Below, piece after piece: positions 1 through 11,815 of a DNA stretch of 64,000 nt (its first letter is position 1; each line of letters starts with the position of its first letter). The translations under genes were made by a program, and so were the position numbers. The notes beneath the pieces were generated by a model. It made no database searches, was not told the DNA's origin, and saw only the letters and a program-made list of their open reading frames with translations. Origin of the DNA: Notamacropus eugenii (Eukaryota; Chordata; Mammalia; Diprotodontia; Macropodidae); contig NC_092875.1 of NCBI RefSeq assembly GCF_028372415.1, positions 189,439,522 to 189,503,521 on the forward strand. Direction: 5' to 3'.

Positions 1-468
1 CAATAAGCATTGATTAAGCCCCTATTATGTTCAAATCAGTGTTGAGCACTAGGTATTAAAAAATAATCTCTTGCCTCAGGAACTTAGATAAAACATTACT
101 TTTATTTGATTGGAGAGTATATGAAATATAACCAGACACATATAGATACAATAATTTGAAGAGGAGGGAAAGAGTATTAACAACTAAGAATATTATCAAA
201 GTTTCCTAAAGCAGGTAGCACCATGAGCTGAGCTTTGAAGAAGGCTACAGACAAATCCAAGAGGTACTGAGGAAGAAGAATCAATAAGATTGACCATTGA
301 CTAGATATGGAGTGGTGAGGATGAAAGACAGAGAGACAGAGATACACAGACACTCAGAGAAGGAGGGAGACAGAAAGAGCAAGTGAGAGACAGAGATGGA
401 AGACAGACAAACAGAGAGGAGAGAGAGAGAGACAGAGAGAGAGAGACAGGCACACACACAGAGAAGAG

Positions 469-539
<71 letters not shown>

Positions 540-740
540 ATTTACTGTGGGGCCACAACTTGAGTGATTAGAAGGATGATGATTCCCTCTACAGAAAGAT
601 GGAAATTTAGATGAGAGCTGGGCTTAAGTAGAGAGGTAATAAATGAGTTCCATTTTGGACATGGGTTTCTGGGTTATAACTTTGATATCTATGTGCTTGG
701 ATTTCTTTAGAGGTATACCAGTGTAAGGCAGTTTATCTGG
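1..740 (-). repeat. L2 LINE fragment, reverse strand
   Basis: The first bases (aagcattgattaagcccc, then ctattatgttc) read as the reverse complement of an L2 3' tail. Later pieces such as gagttccattttggacatg fit more internal L2 sequence. A GA microsatellite at about 306-540 interrupts it. The copy is old and strongly diverged, and its right edge is uncertain. Confidence 0.5.
306..540. repeat. (GA)n microsatellite
   Basis: Purine-only tract that becomes a pure GA run from about 472 to 535, preceded by imperfect GACA and CACA units. It is the source of several spurious open frames on both strands. Confidence 0.97.
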
Positions 741-1800
741 GTATGGGTCCCATGTTCCCATAGTGCTTGGGACCAAGAGGTCTTTGCTCATTGAAGGAAG
801 TTATCTTTGGATTGCACCTCCCAAGAATCTCTGCATGAGTTCCATAGGTGGAATCATGTAGTGCCCTAATTAGATTGGCATGATTTCAAGGCACACAGTT
901 TAATAGCTAGTGCAGGAGAGATGAGAGAGGGGAGGGAAAATTACAGCTTTGCTAGGCAAACAGAAGTAAGGGGGGCAATGAGATAAATCAACATACCCCA
1001 GACTGAATTCAACTGCCTTAGACTGAACCAGGTTTTCAGAGAGAAGTTAACAATGATCTCAGTGATGTTCCCTAGTAGCCATGTCACATTGCCCGAATTC
1101 CCAAGACTACAAATACAGGAAATGTCTGTACTAGCTTTCCATGAGTGGAATTATGTGTTCCTCTCACTGTGTTGGAGAGACTGAGGGGTTGTCTAGAAGT
1201 CCCTGGAAAATCCTAGGAGTGGCATCCAGTTGGTAATGGGTGATGAGAGCATTTTATACTCAATTCAATTCTTACTAACTTGCAATTCCATTTTAGTTTA
1301 AATTCTTTACTTTTAATTCACATTGTTATCTGACTTGGTTGGGCAAAACCACATTTAGAACCAGTCAATCAGAGTTTTGCCCCAGAGAACTAAAATTTGG
1401 AGGGATGCTGGTTGCACTTGGACTAAAAAACCCCCAAATCAAAAAATCTCCCCTAAATTGAATATGTCTAAAATGTTGCTTTGGGGGTTTGTTTGATGTT
1501 ACTTACCTTTGTGAGGCTTTCTTTAGGCGTATTAGGTGAAGAGTATGAAAAAACACTAATTATTTTTCTGTGGTATGATACAAAAGTGCTACAACAGTGG
1601 AGACTCAGAGATGTCATTTTGCATAAATGACTGTCCCAACAGTGCCACTAACTTTAGGTTAACTAAGCTGGAAGCCAAGTCGAAGTGCCCCTTGGCTATT
1701 CCTGGGTGAATTTGGGGATGGGGAGTGGGACAGGGACTCTTCACCATGGAGTATATACTTCTTATGGAGTCCTTATCAAATTTGTGAGCAGAGATAGCTA
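741..1800. other. Unassigned non-coding DNA
   Basis: No open frame above 60 codons and no repeat family that I recognise with confidence. It contains short A/T runs only. Confidence 0.5.
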
Positions 1801-1980
1801 ATATATGTATTAAATATATATATAAAATATTATCCTATAGATTATACAAATATATTATTATATATAATATTAATATAATATTTTTATTCTCAGCTGTCAT
1901 CTAATATATTATGTATATTATATCAATATTATATATACATATATACATATATATATTAAATGACACAGCTGAGAATCAAA
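1801..1980. repeat. AT-rich tract bounded by short inverted repeats
   Basis: Long TA/AT-rich run. It contains a pair of inverted arms: ATTCTCAGCTGTCAT near 1886 and ATGACACAGCTGAGAAT near 1960-1976. The AT-rich interior is itself largely self-complementary, so the whole could fold into a hairpin. Confidence 0.75.
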
Positions 1981-2093
1981 CAGATCTATATTCCAGAAAT
2001 GCAACGACAGGTTGCAACTAATAACATGAAATGTATTAGCAACAAATAGAACATCTTACAATTCAGCTTTAAAAATTACTCTGCAGATACAGG

Positions 2094-2580
2094 ATTGTTG
2101 TTGGTACTGTTTGTCCTTCATTTTTGAAGAGGACTTCACGGATTGACGTCTCGATAGGTGTGTGAATTGGATTTAAGAGAAGCAGAATTGTGCCAGATCA
2201 TCAGCCTCACTCTTTCTTCCTGAGCCATCAAAGTGCAATAACAAGACAAAAGTCACCAGAACTGGTGAGAGCCTGGGTTGCAGTGAAGACCTTGGCATCT
2301 TCAGTGTCTGGCCAAGCCTGAAGTGCTCCACAGTGCCATGGGTGTTGGAACACATTATTCTCATTTTCCCATTCTACTAAGGGGAATCTTCACATGTTTG
2401 GGGGTAGACACACCTTTAATTCACCTAAGGTTTGAGGCCTGTTGCTTACCCTCAATTTGGTTTAGCCCATCTGCCCAAGATAGTTTACTGGGGTGTGGTC
2501 ACTGTGCTTGCTATAGTTTCTTGGAGCCGCTGGTGAGAGTTGAGTGCCAAAGAGACACTGAAGATGAATGAGCAGCCCTG
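2094..2580 (-). repeat. RTE-derived 3' end or RTE-tailed SINE, reverse strand
   Basis: TTTGTCCTTCATTTTTGAAG is the reverse complement of the RTE/SINE 3' terminus seen in full at 60540-60575. It is followed by the colinear body (ggatttaagagaagcagaattgtg, catcagcctcactctttc). The material after about 2340 probably still belongs to the same family. Confidence 0.65.
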
Positions 2581-2746
2581 AAATAGGTTCTAACTCTCTA
2601 GAGCACCTCAGAAGTGCTAATTCTCCTTGAAAACTCTATATACCTCAAAAGATGCATTTAGACACTATTTCATATAAAAAAGACTTGGTGGTTTTAGAGG
2701 ACTGAAAATTCAATATGAGTTAATAATGTGACATGGCAGACCAAGA

Positions 2747-2837
2747 AAGAAAGAAAGGAAGGAGGGAAGCAAAGAAGGAAGGGAGGGAGGAAGGAAGAAA
2801 AGGAGGAAAGGAGGGAGGAAGAAAGAAAGAAAGAAAC
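2747..2837. repeat. GGAA/GAAA purine tract
   Basis: About 90 bases of nearly pure purine, made of AAAG, GGAA and GGGA units. Confidence 0.95.
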
Positions 2838-2864
2838 ATATAAAATCATGGAATTTCAGATTTG

Positions 2865-3280
<416 letters not shown>

Positions 3281-3559
3281 CCCAAAGATCATTTTGTCAA
3301 TCCATCTCTGACTCAAAATCTCTGTAGACTTAGAGGCATCCCAAAGTGGAAAGTGCCGACTCTGGAGTTAGTATAGTCGGGGTAATGAAGTGCTAGAGGA
3401 ATTAGATGTAGAAGACAGGGCAGATGGAGCCATCTACCACACACAGGAGATTCTTGGGAAAATCCCCACTGTGTCAGTCATTGTAGAAAGAGCTGAACTG
3501 ATTGCCTGCTGACTTGTCCCTACAACTTCCACTAGGGTAAGTAGGGGAACCAGACAATG

Positions 3560-3670
3560 GGAAAAGACAAGAGTTTCTAGGATCAAATTAGCCTCTGTTT
3601 GATGGAGGGCAGAGTAGAATGAGGTCAAGTTGGAATGAGGAGGAATAAGAGAGCTGGGCCCCCAAAGGGT
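3560..3670. repeat. Unclassified repeat, copy 1
   Basis: Shares ctaggatcaaat, then a variable piece, then gatggagggcagagtagaatga with positions about 7663-7715. Family not recognised. Confidence 0.5.
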
Positions 3671-4009
3671 TTGGGTCTGCATTTTTTTCTCCTCCTATGT
3701 TGTTATTGTGGTCAGTGGGAATGTTTGGGAGTGCTTGTGCCCATCCAGGGGTGTTGTTTGTGCTGCCCTATAATTGGAAAAGTACACAATGTTTAAATAA
3801 AAGCTATCATTACATTCAACCTTGAGGTCTCTAGCTAAATGCTACATGTTGAGTTTATGGCTGATTTACTATCTCTAGAATATGGTATACAGTGGTAGGC
3901 ATTATGTATGCATGACACCATACGGTAGTGAGTTCCCTGTCACTGGAGATCTTCAAGCAAAGGCTAGTTTATCACTTGTTGAGCTATTGTGTAGAAGCTC
4001 TTTGCTTAG

Positions 4010-4310
4010 AAATGGCTTGGACTAGATGGATTTTGAGGTCATTTCCAACTCTGACTGATATTTTGATGTCTTTTTTTTAAAAAAACAAACCTTTGATGTT
4101 TTTAGTGTGGGGATGCCCTTTCTCTTTGTGGGATGGTATCTACTCTGCAGCTTGGCACTGCCAAGGTCACTTATTCCCAGCATATATAACCAGAAGAACT
4201 TGAATCTGGATGTTTTTTTTTCTTTTTTTTACTACAAGACCACAATGCTTCTTCTATCCATCCATTCATCCATCCATCCATCTATTATCTATCTATCCAT
4301 CCATCAATTT
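4010..4310. repeat. Local duplication, copy B, with TCCA array
   Basis: Matches copy A segment by segment: ttggactagatggattttga, the poly-T run, tgatgtttttagtgtgggg, ctctgcagcttggcactgcc, cacaatgcttct. It ends in a short TCCA/TCTA array at about 4255-4305, where copy A carries its long TCTA array. Confidence 0.75.
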
Positions 4311-4314
4311 CTCT

Positions 4315-4556
4315 CTCTTTCAGGAAGAACTGAATTCAAATCTGGCCCTCAAATATTTATTTGCTAGCTGTGTGACCCTGGGCAACTCACTTAAGCTCTG
4401 CTTGCCTCAATTTTCTCATCTATAAAATGAGGACACCTTCCAGGGTTGTTGGGAGGATCAAATGAGATAGTAATTATAAAGTGCTTAGCACAGTTCCTGG
4501 CACATAGTAATTACTATATAAATGTTAGGTATTATCATCATTATGATTATTATTTT
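4315..4556 (+). repeat. MIR/Ther-1 SINE, forward
   Basis: Complete CORE-SINE: tgctagctgtgtgaccctgg (core), then tcatctataaaatgagga, then the L2-type tail gtgcttagcacagttcctgg and the terminal aaatgttaggtattatcatc. Confidence 0.9.
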
Positions 4557-4652
4557 CTGTGTATATGCATGTATATATTTCCATACATGTGCGTAAGTAC
4601 ATACATACACACATATGTATATGTGTATAGATACATATACACATATAATATA

Positions 4653-4697
<45 letters not shown>

Positions 4698-4700
4698 ATA
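4557..4700. repeat. TA/TG/TATG microsatellite
   Basis: Alternating pyrimidine-purine array directly on the 3' tail of the preceding MIR. It ends in (TG)n(TA)n at about 4652-4695. Confidence 0.95.
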
Positions 4701-5590
4701 TAAATTACCTCCTTATAATAGAAACTTAGTACTGTTATTCTGCCACACAGTACAAGGAAATGAGAGTTCCAAGAAATTCCCTTAATAGTATTAATGATGT
4801 TCACTTATAGGACATTACTATGACCTTGACTTAGACATAGCTTTATTAACGGTGAGTTTTCTGCTGAAGACCAGTGCCTGTTGTGATTCAAAAAGGGAAT
4901 CAACTAGTCTTCACTCTGAAAGGTATGGTCGATTGAGTACGACATGGTGCAAAATTTCAGGTAATCCACTTTGCTGGTAAAGTTTTTGTTTTTTGTTTTT
5001 TTTAACAAGACTGTAAGCCCTTTAGCCTCCTCCAGCATCATTGGTGGAGAAAACAAATTTTTCAGATATTTTAAATATCAACAGAATAAAATATTTTGAA
5101 GATACACTATTCACATATGGTTATCCCAGAATATCACAATCTTTGAATATGGCTGGTGTTGTTTTTCTTTTTTTTTTTTGTTCTGCAAGAAAGCTTCACA
5201 CACTCTTTCACAGATATGCCAAGTATAGCTTGATTCATAATAGATTCATAATAGATGGTAAAAGCCAAATACATGTACTGATTGCAAAGCAGTCATCCAT
5301 GTCTTTTTTTTGTATTGAAGTAACTAATTGGGGGAAGGGGGAGAGGGCTGGCCTTGTAGTAGGGTAGACTTGGCTTTAAGTTTCAAGTTCACTACTTGTT
5401 TTGTGACTGGAGGAAGAATCCTTTCCTAGATCTGTACCTCGATATCTCCTTTAGTAAATATTTAACTTCTTTATCATGATGTGGAAGATTGATGAGATGT
5501 TATCTGCAAAAATCCTCTGAACTGCCTAGGGAGAGAGTATTATAAAGAAATGTATATTTTATAAAGAAACTAAATATCTTCTATTGTGTT
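4701..5590. other. Unassigned non-coding DNA
   Basis: Mostly unique-looking. The 108-codon frame at 5041-5367 has a low-complexity FFFFF stretch from a poly-T run and resembles no protein that I know. Confidence 0.5.
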
Positions 5591-5594
5591 GTGG

Positions 5595-5715
5595 AAAAAT
5601 GAATATTGGATTGAAAGTTAGGAGACCTGGGTTCTAGTCCTACCCTGTAAAATGTGGGGATTAAATTAAATGATTTTCAAAGTCCCTGAAAGCTCCAAGG
5701 TTCTATGATTTTTAT
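5595..5715 (+). repeat. Therian SINE fragment with CR1/L3-like tail
   Basis: tgaaagttaggagacctggg and then gtaaaatgtggggattaaat match a MIR-type SINE body. The end, gctccaaggttctatgattt, matches a CR1-type tail. Confidence 0.6.
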
Positions 5716-5949
5716 CTTGAGCGAGGCACTGTACAGGCTCAGGAGAATCAATTCATCAACAAGCATTTGTTAAGTGCTTATCAGGTTCTAGGCAATGGAT
5801 TATAAACACTGGAGACAGAAGGAAGGTGAAAACAGTTCCTACTCCAAGAAAATAAACACAAAACACAAGCAACCTCTAGGTAGTGAAACCTCAAACAAAT
5901 AGGGTAAAGATAACAATAACAGTCTAATCTGTTACCAAGTCCTGCAGTT

Positions 5950-6592
5950 TTACAGATGGAACATCTCTCCTGCGTGCCCTGTTCTCTAGCCTGCTGGTGG
6001 GTTTGCCTGACACAAGGCTACTGCCACTTCAATCCACCCATTTACTCAGCTGTCAGAGTGATTTTCCTAGTGTCACCCCCTCCTCACTTCAAAAATTCCA
6101 GTGACTCCCTATCACTTCTAGAATCAATTGCAAAATTCTCATTTTGAATGATTATTTATATCCCACTCCACCTTACCTTTCCAGTCTTCTCATACCTTAT
6201 ACACTTTGATGACATTCCCCCCTCCCCTCGCCCAAACTCTGTGGATCCAGTGACACTGGTGTTCCTTCAACAACTCCAGGCATTTTCACTGGCTGTCCCC
6301 CATACTTGGACTACTCTTCCTTCTCATCTCTGCCTGGATTCTTTCAAGTCCCAGCAAAAAATCTCACTTTCTACTGGAACCTTTTTCTGATTCCCCTTAA
6401 TGCTGAGTGACTCCTCTGTGTTGATCATATATATCTTGTATGTAGCATGTCTGTAGTTGTTTGAATGTTGTTTCCCCTATTAAACTGTGAGCTCCTTGAG
6501 AACAGAGAATGCCTTCTGCTTTTCTATCTCTAGTGCTTAGCATAGTGCCTGGAATATAGTAGAGATAATTAATATTTGTTGATTGACATTGT
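5950..6592 (+). repeat. L2 LINE 3' portion, forward
   Basis: Colinear with the L2 ORF2 end and 3' UTR: gagtgattttcctagtgtca, ccagtgactccctatcactt, ctggattctttcaagtccca. It ends with aaactgtgagctccttgaga and agtgcttagcatagtgcctg. Frames inside it are LINE remnants without catalytic motifs. Confidence 0.85.
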
Positions 6593-6595
6593 GCT

Positions 6596-6835
6596 TTAAC
6601 ATTTACAAAAATACTTTAAATATGTTAATTCCTTTGATCCTCACAACTCTGTGAGGGCGGTGCTGTTATTATTCCCATTTTACAGATGAAAGCTGCGGCT
6701 AAAAAAGCTTAAATGACTTGCGTAGGAATATATGTACAGCTAGTAAGTGTTGGAGGCAGATTCAAACTCAGATTTTTCTGACTCCAGGTCTAATATTTTT
6801 ACTGCCGTGTCATATAGCTGTCTTCAACATCTCTT
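6596..6835 (-). repeat. MIR SINE, reverse
   Basis: Reverse-complement CORE-SINE: cccattttacagatgaaagc, acagctagtaagtgttggag, gactccaggtctaat. Confidence 0.85.
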
Positions 6836-7089
6836 GAGTTTTGCAAATGGTCAAAAAAGTGGTAGATGAGTTTGGAAGTGTGGTAAAACATTGGAATTCA
6901 CTTGGATGAGACACTCTTGTTTGTAGGTCTCCAAAGTATCTGCTACAACTTGGACATCATTGTAGACTAATGTGAAAACATCAACCGATTAGATTATTCA
7001 AGGAGCTTAGAGCGCAGGTATTCTGTTTTTATGCCTCTCCAGCTATATGGCCTTTAAGGACGGAGACCAGTGCTTGTGTTACTTTGTGC

Positions 7090-7550
7090 TCCCCACGATG
7101 CTAAATTAATTACATTGCACACTTAGGTATAATTGAGGGTTATTATGGCTCTTTGTGATAGAAAAAGTTAGAAACAAAATAGGTACCTCTTAATTGAGAA
7201 ACAGCTGAGCAAAGTAGGATACATGAATGCAATGGAATATTGTTGCACTGTTAGGAGTTAGCCATATGAAAGGGTAAATATGAGGAATCCAGAGAAATGT
7301 AGGAAGACCTGTACAGAGTGATGCTGAGGGAAGAAAGCAGAATCAAGAGAAAAAATGTATGCACTGACTACCAGAACAGAAGCAATAAAAATTATAAAAA
7401 GTAAAACTTTTGTCTTGTAATGAATAGCCCCAGTTCCAGATAACTGATAATAAAACAGCCCTCCCTCTTCTCAGAAGAGAGATAGGGATTATGGATTTGG
7501 AATAACAACAGTAAGTGAAAGTAGACAATGTCAAGGTTTGTAAATACCCT
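7090..7550 (+). repeat. L1 3' end, forward, diverged
   Basis: Reads as a marsupial L1 ORF2 end and 3' UTR (aattgagaaacagctgagca, atgaatgcaatggaatattg, gtacagagtgatgctgaggg). It matches 31080-31260 and 62760-62950 in order, with many differences. Confidence 0.65.
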
Positions 7551-7639
7551 TTTGTACATTAATTCATTTAATTTTTTTTAATTTGGTGAAGTAAATACTA
7601 TGATTATAACTTTACAATGAGGAAATTGAAGCTCACAGA

Positions 7640-7722
7640 AGTTAATAGATCTTCTTTTCCCCTCTAGGATCAAATATGCCTTTATTTCATGGAGGGTAAA
7701 GTAGAATGAGGGAAGTAGAATG
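7640..7722. repeat. Unclassified repeat, copy 2
   Basis: Counterpart of 3560-3670. Its right part was displaced to after 8066 by the SINE insertion that follows. Confidence 0.45.
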
Positions 7723-7738
7723 AGGGCAGATTGAAAGT

Positions 7739-8050
7739 GTGTGTGTTTGTCCTTCGTTGCCAAAGAAGACCATGCCATCAGAGAAATGATGACATGACTT
7801 GTACTTGACTTTGTTTTTAGTGAGGGAGGGCTGGGCAGGTCACTAGTCTCACTTCTCTCCCAGAGACATCTGAGTCCAGTGACCAGATATTCATCAGGAT
7901 GACTGGAGATGACCCAGGATGAGGCATTTGGGGTTAAGTGACTTGCCCAAGGTCACACAGTGAGTGTCAAATGTCTGAGGTGAGATTTGAACTCAGGTCC
8001 TCCTGACTCCTACACTGGTTCTCTATTCACTGCACCACCTAGCTGCCCCA
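7739..8050 (-). repeat. RTE-tailed tRNA SINE, full length, reverse
   Basis: On the reverse strand it starts with a tRNA-like head (ggggcagctaggtggtgcag), passes through a CORE-like middle, and ends in the RTE-type tail (reverse complement of tttgtccttcgttgccaaag). It is flanked by a 16-bp target-site duplication, AGGGCAGATTGAAAGT at 7723-7738 and AGGGCAGATGGAAAGT at 8051-8066, with one mismatch. MAR4-like by memory. Confidence 0.88.
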
Positions 8051-8205
8051 AGGGCAGATGGAAAGTAGGGCAAGTAAGGAAGCTGGGGTTAGTTTGATTC
8101 ACAGTCAGATAATCAGTATCTTTTTTCCATTGAAATAAGTATTTTGTTTTTTCTAATTACATATAAAGACAATTTTTAACATTCATTTCTTAAAAATGGA
8201 TTTTA

Positions 8206-8348
8206 TTCTTTTTTTCCTTCAGCACCATCAGGTTTAAATGAGTTACCTAGAGTCACACAGCTAGTAGGTATCAAGTGTTTGAGGCCGGATTTGAACTCAG
8301 GTCCTCCTGACTCCAGGGCTCTATTCACTGTGCTACTTAGCTGCCCCT
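8206..8348 (-). repeat. tRNA-derived SINE with poly-A tail, reverse
   Basis: Reverse complement of a tRNA-headed SINE: tcacacagctagtaggtatc, gatttgaactcaggtcctcc, acttagctgcccc. It has a poly-T tail at the left, which suggests L1-mediated insertion into the surrounding L1 3' UTR. Confidence 0.85.
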
Positions 8349-8535
8349 AAAACTTAAATACATAATAAGAACAGAAAAAAAACACATTATAAACTTTATA
8401 TTAACATTATAAACTTAAATATAAAATAAGAAAAGGAAAAAAGGCATGTCATTTACACAGCAGAACATGAGAATTCAAAATATATAGAAATAAATTTCCA
8501 TTTCAAGAAAGTTATATAATAAATGGTAACTTCAT
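8349..8535. other. A-rich insert with partial tandem repeat
   Basis: Contains two versions of a unit like aacttaaata(c/t)ataataag at about 8351 and 8411. It is not recognised as a known family and interrupts the L1 3' UTR. Confidence 0.4.
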
Positions 8536-9134
8536 TTTTTTAAACAAAATTTTTAATTCCAAATTTTCTCCCTCTAACCTAAGTTAGTAAGCAATTTGAT
8601 ATAGGTTATACATGTGCAATCATGTATAAAATATTTCCATATCAGTCATATTGTGAAAGAAACAGAACAAAAGGAAAAAAGAACATAAAAAAATAAGGAA
8701 AATGAAAATAGTGTACTCAATCTGCATTCAGACTCCATCAGTTCTTTCTCTGGAGATGGAGAACGTGTTCCATCAGGAGTCTTTTGCGCTTGTCTTAGAT
8801 CACTGTATTGCTGAAAAGAGCTGCCATTCACAGCTGATGGTAGCATAATGTTGCTGTTACTCTGTACAATGTTCTCCTGGTTCTTCTTACTTTACTTTGC
8901 ATCAGTTCATGTTAAATCTTTTCAGGTTTTTCTGAAATCTGCCTAGTCATCATTTCTTATAGCCAATAATATTCCATTACATTCATATACCACAACTTGT
9001 TCAGCCATTCCCCAAAAGATGAGCATCCCCTTGATTTCCAGTTCTTGACCGCTGCAAAAAGAGCCACTATAAATATTTTTGCACATGTTGGTCTTTTCCC
9101 CTTTTTGATGATCTCTTCAGGATATAGTAGTGGT

Positions 9135-9660
9135 AAGCAGTAAGTATTTTAGGGAGGCTTCCAGTCCTGCACTCTTTCCCTATACCACAGAATGTAATAC
9201 AAGTTGTAAGCTATGGACTCTCTGTCCTTTTTGACTTGGCTTAAGTGTTTTTCTTGGTTAAAACCAAGGATTCAGGGTGGAAGAGGGGAGTTAAAGGGAA
9301 ATGATTGTGGGGGTAAAAGCAAAAGACAATGATAAATATTTTAAAATGTTGCTGATATAATTCTAATGTCTTTTATAGTTTCTTGCATAGTAGTAGGCAC
9401 AGAGCAGTATATTATGCATTCCAGCTGTGTAGCTGGGGTTGTTTTTGTCCTTTCACTGGGCATTTTGCAAATTCAAGAAGGCTGAAGAAGGGATCAGGAG
9501 TCCAGGCAACTGTTCAAATATGACAAATTTTAGAGTGTTTGATGATCTGCACTGTTAGAAGGAATCTCCTCACTGGAAGTTTGTTACATTAATAAAATTA
9601 CAAGTCTCCCACACTTTGAAAAATAACATTTGGGATCAATGGTACAGATCAGTTTATCCA
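9135..9660. other. Unassigned non-coding DNA
   Basis: No repeat recognised and no open frame worth reporting. Confidence 0.5.
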
Positions 9661-9662
9661 GG

Positions 9663-9810
9663 ATTGGGGAACCTGTGGCCTTGAGGTCACATGTGGCACT
9701 CTAGGTCCTCAAGTGTGGCCCTTTGACTGAATCCAAACTTCACAGAACAAATCCCCTTAATAAAAGGATTTGTTCTATAAAACATGGACTCAGTCAAAAG
9801 GCCTTACACA
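9663..9810. mobile_element. hAT-type foldback MITE, left half and centre
   Basis: Terminus TTGGGGAACCTGTGGCCTTG, then ccacatgtggc-type palindromic sequence. At the centre, aaatccccttaataaaagga and the following ttgttct form an inverted repeat. The right arm is truncated after agtcaaaaggcc. Related copies occur at 17866, 44458 and 49012. Confidence 0.75.
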
Positions 9811-10227
9811 AGGACTAAGCTATATTATACCTTCTCATTTGTGTATTTCTTATTCAAGTCCTCATGATAGAGAATCTATCCAAAGAGGCCTTTCCTTAGA
9901 TTTTTTTAAACAATGTATTGGGCCTAGTAGAATTCTGTCTGTTCATGTGTCAGTCTTCATCCTAGCTGTATGAACAACATACCTTTTCCAATAATATATT
10001 TCCTGAATGAGACCTGAAAGAATGGATTAAGTGCCCAGAATTCTGAGTAGGTGGAGATGCCTAGAGATGATATAGGACTCACATCTTGTTGAATAAAGGG
10101 TAGCAGCTTAAGGTTTCCCAGAGGGTACCAAGAGTGCTGAGTGCCAAGATTCCTGAGTGTGAGCTTTACAAATAAACTTTCACAGAGCAAATTATGATTT
10201 TTGAAAAGTCATGAACCACTCCCCATC
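9811..10227. other. Unassigned non-coding DNA
   Basis: Short frames only (67 and 77 codons), without domain resemblance. Confidence 0.5.
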
Positions 10228-10990
10228 CCCCCCAAAAGAGCTTGGATATCTCATTTCAAGAAATCCTGAAAGGAAACCAGAAGACAAAGTGAAAACACAA
10301 GGAATTTACCAATCACCTTCTTAAAGAAACCCTAAAATAAAAACTCCCAGGAATGTCATAGCCAAAATTCAGAGCTTTGAGGTTAAAGAAAAACATTGAA
10401 AACCTTCCAAAAGAGTTCAAGTATTGAGGAACCAAAGTTAGGATCCCACAAGTTTTAGCAGCTACTACTATAAGGGAGTAGAGCACTTAAAATATGATAG
10501 TCCAAAAGACAAAAAATATAGGTTTAGTACTAAGAATAACTTATCCAGCAAAAAGTGAATATAACACTAGAAAAAAAATGAACCTTTAATGAGATATAAC
10601 ACTTCCAAGCATTCCTGATTTAAAAAAAAAAGACTACAAGTGTAAAGAGAAAACACAAGAAGATAAATACAAGTAAGCAGTTGGAGAAGACTTAAAGACT
10701 TCATAAAGATGAAATGCTGGCTTTCTAATGGGAAGAAGAGGAGCGTATAAGCAATCCCTAAACTCTAATGTCATCATAGATCATAGTCAGAGTTAAATAA
10801 TTTGGAGGGTGGAGTAAGCATCGTTGAGCTTCAATTTTGTCTGTACTGGTCAAAGAAAGGTAAAACACATCTGCGTATACACTCACAGCTAAAGAATTTG
10901 ATGTAGAAATATGTACAACTCAGTAGGAAACAGAAGAAAAAGAAAATTAAGAGGAAAGGTAGATCTCAGGGGGAATTAGTCATAAGCAAA
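10228..10990 (+). repeat. Old HAL1 fragment: ORF1 C-terminal part and 3' UTR
   Basis: Colinear with the HAL1 ORF1 end: aggaatgtcatagccaaaat, acaagttttagcagctacta, actaagaataacttatccag. The 3' UTR (gtacaactcagtaggaaaca) recurs at 63580-63605. It is more diverged than the HAL1 copies at 15 kb and 52 kb. Confidence 0.7.
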
Positions 10991-11429
10991 ATAAACTCAA
11001 TTCAGAGAAGAGATGGTGATGAGGGATTTAAAATGGAAGAAAGAAAAGCTAATAGCCTATGAGTGGAGTCTACATCAGGGCAGAGATGGTGTTAGAGGAC
11101 TGGAAGGTGTTTGCAGCAAACATACAACAGGTGATCACCACCCTGTTATATTTATCTATTCTATGTAAAGAGGGAATTGGGGGCAAAAAAAAAAAAAGAA
11201 GTGTAAGAATATAATGGAAGGAAATATATAATGGTCAGATCAGTGAATGTTTTTTGGGGAAAAAAGACTCGCTAATTTGATTTTTAAAAACAAAGACAAT
11301 TAAGTACTTATTGGAGTTTCTCCTATGTGGCAGGCACTATGTTAGAAAGGGCTACAAAGACAAAAATGAAAACTTGCCCTACCATTAGAATTTAATTCTA
11401 GTGGGGAGAAACAGATAAATAAATACAAA

Positions 11430-11560
11430 ATAGGATCATAGAGCCTAGAGCCAGTAGGGACTGCAGAGGCAATCTAGCTCAACTTCCTCATTTTACAGAT
11501 GAGGAAATTAGGGCTGAGAAGGTTAAATAATTTGCCTAAAGTTATAAAGTTGGCATAAAG
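11430..11560 (-). repeat. MIR-type SINE fragment, reverse
   Basis: cctcattttacagatgagga, then tagggctgagaaggttaaat. Confidence 0.75.
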
Positions 11561-11574
11561 CATGGCTGGGACAT

Positions 11575-11815
11575 TAAAAAAGTAGCTAACATTTTCATAG
11601 CACCTGCTGTTTACCAGACACTGCATTTGATCTTCCTATAATCCTGAGAGGTAAGTGCTATCCATTTCACAGACAAGGAAATTGAGGAAAACAGAGGTTA
11701 AACAACTTGCCCAGGGTCATCGCAAGGCTAGTAAGTGTCTGAGGCTGGATTTGAACTTATAGCTTACTCACTCCAGGCTTGGTGCTACCCAGGGCCTTTG
11801 ATTCTAAATTCAGCA
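11575..11815 (-). repeat. MIR SINE, reverse
   Basis: taatcctgagaggtaagtgc, caacttgcccagggtcatcg, and ctggatttgaacttatagc follow the reverse MIR order. Confidence 0.85.

Larger units (their letters stand above)
8100..9130 (-). repeat. L1 3' UTR and ORF2 end, reverse, broken by insertions
   Basis: Starts with attttgttttttctaattac. After the insertions it resumes with ttccaaattttctccctcta and continues through ttctttctctggagatggag and cacaacttgttcagccattc to ctataaatatttttgcacat. These are the reverse complements of the L1 3' features at 31080-31560. It is split by a SINE at 8206-8348 and an A-rich insert at about 8349-8535. Confidence 0.85.

Noticed and set aside
281-571. Three overlapping Ser/Leu- or Arg/Glu-rich frames
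   Set aside because: They are translations of the GA microsatellite.
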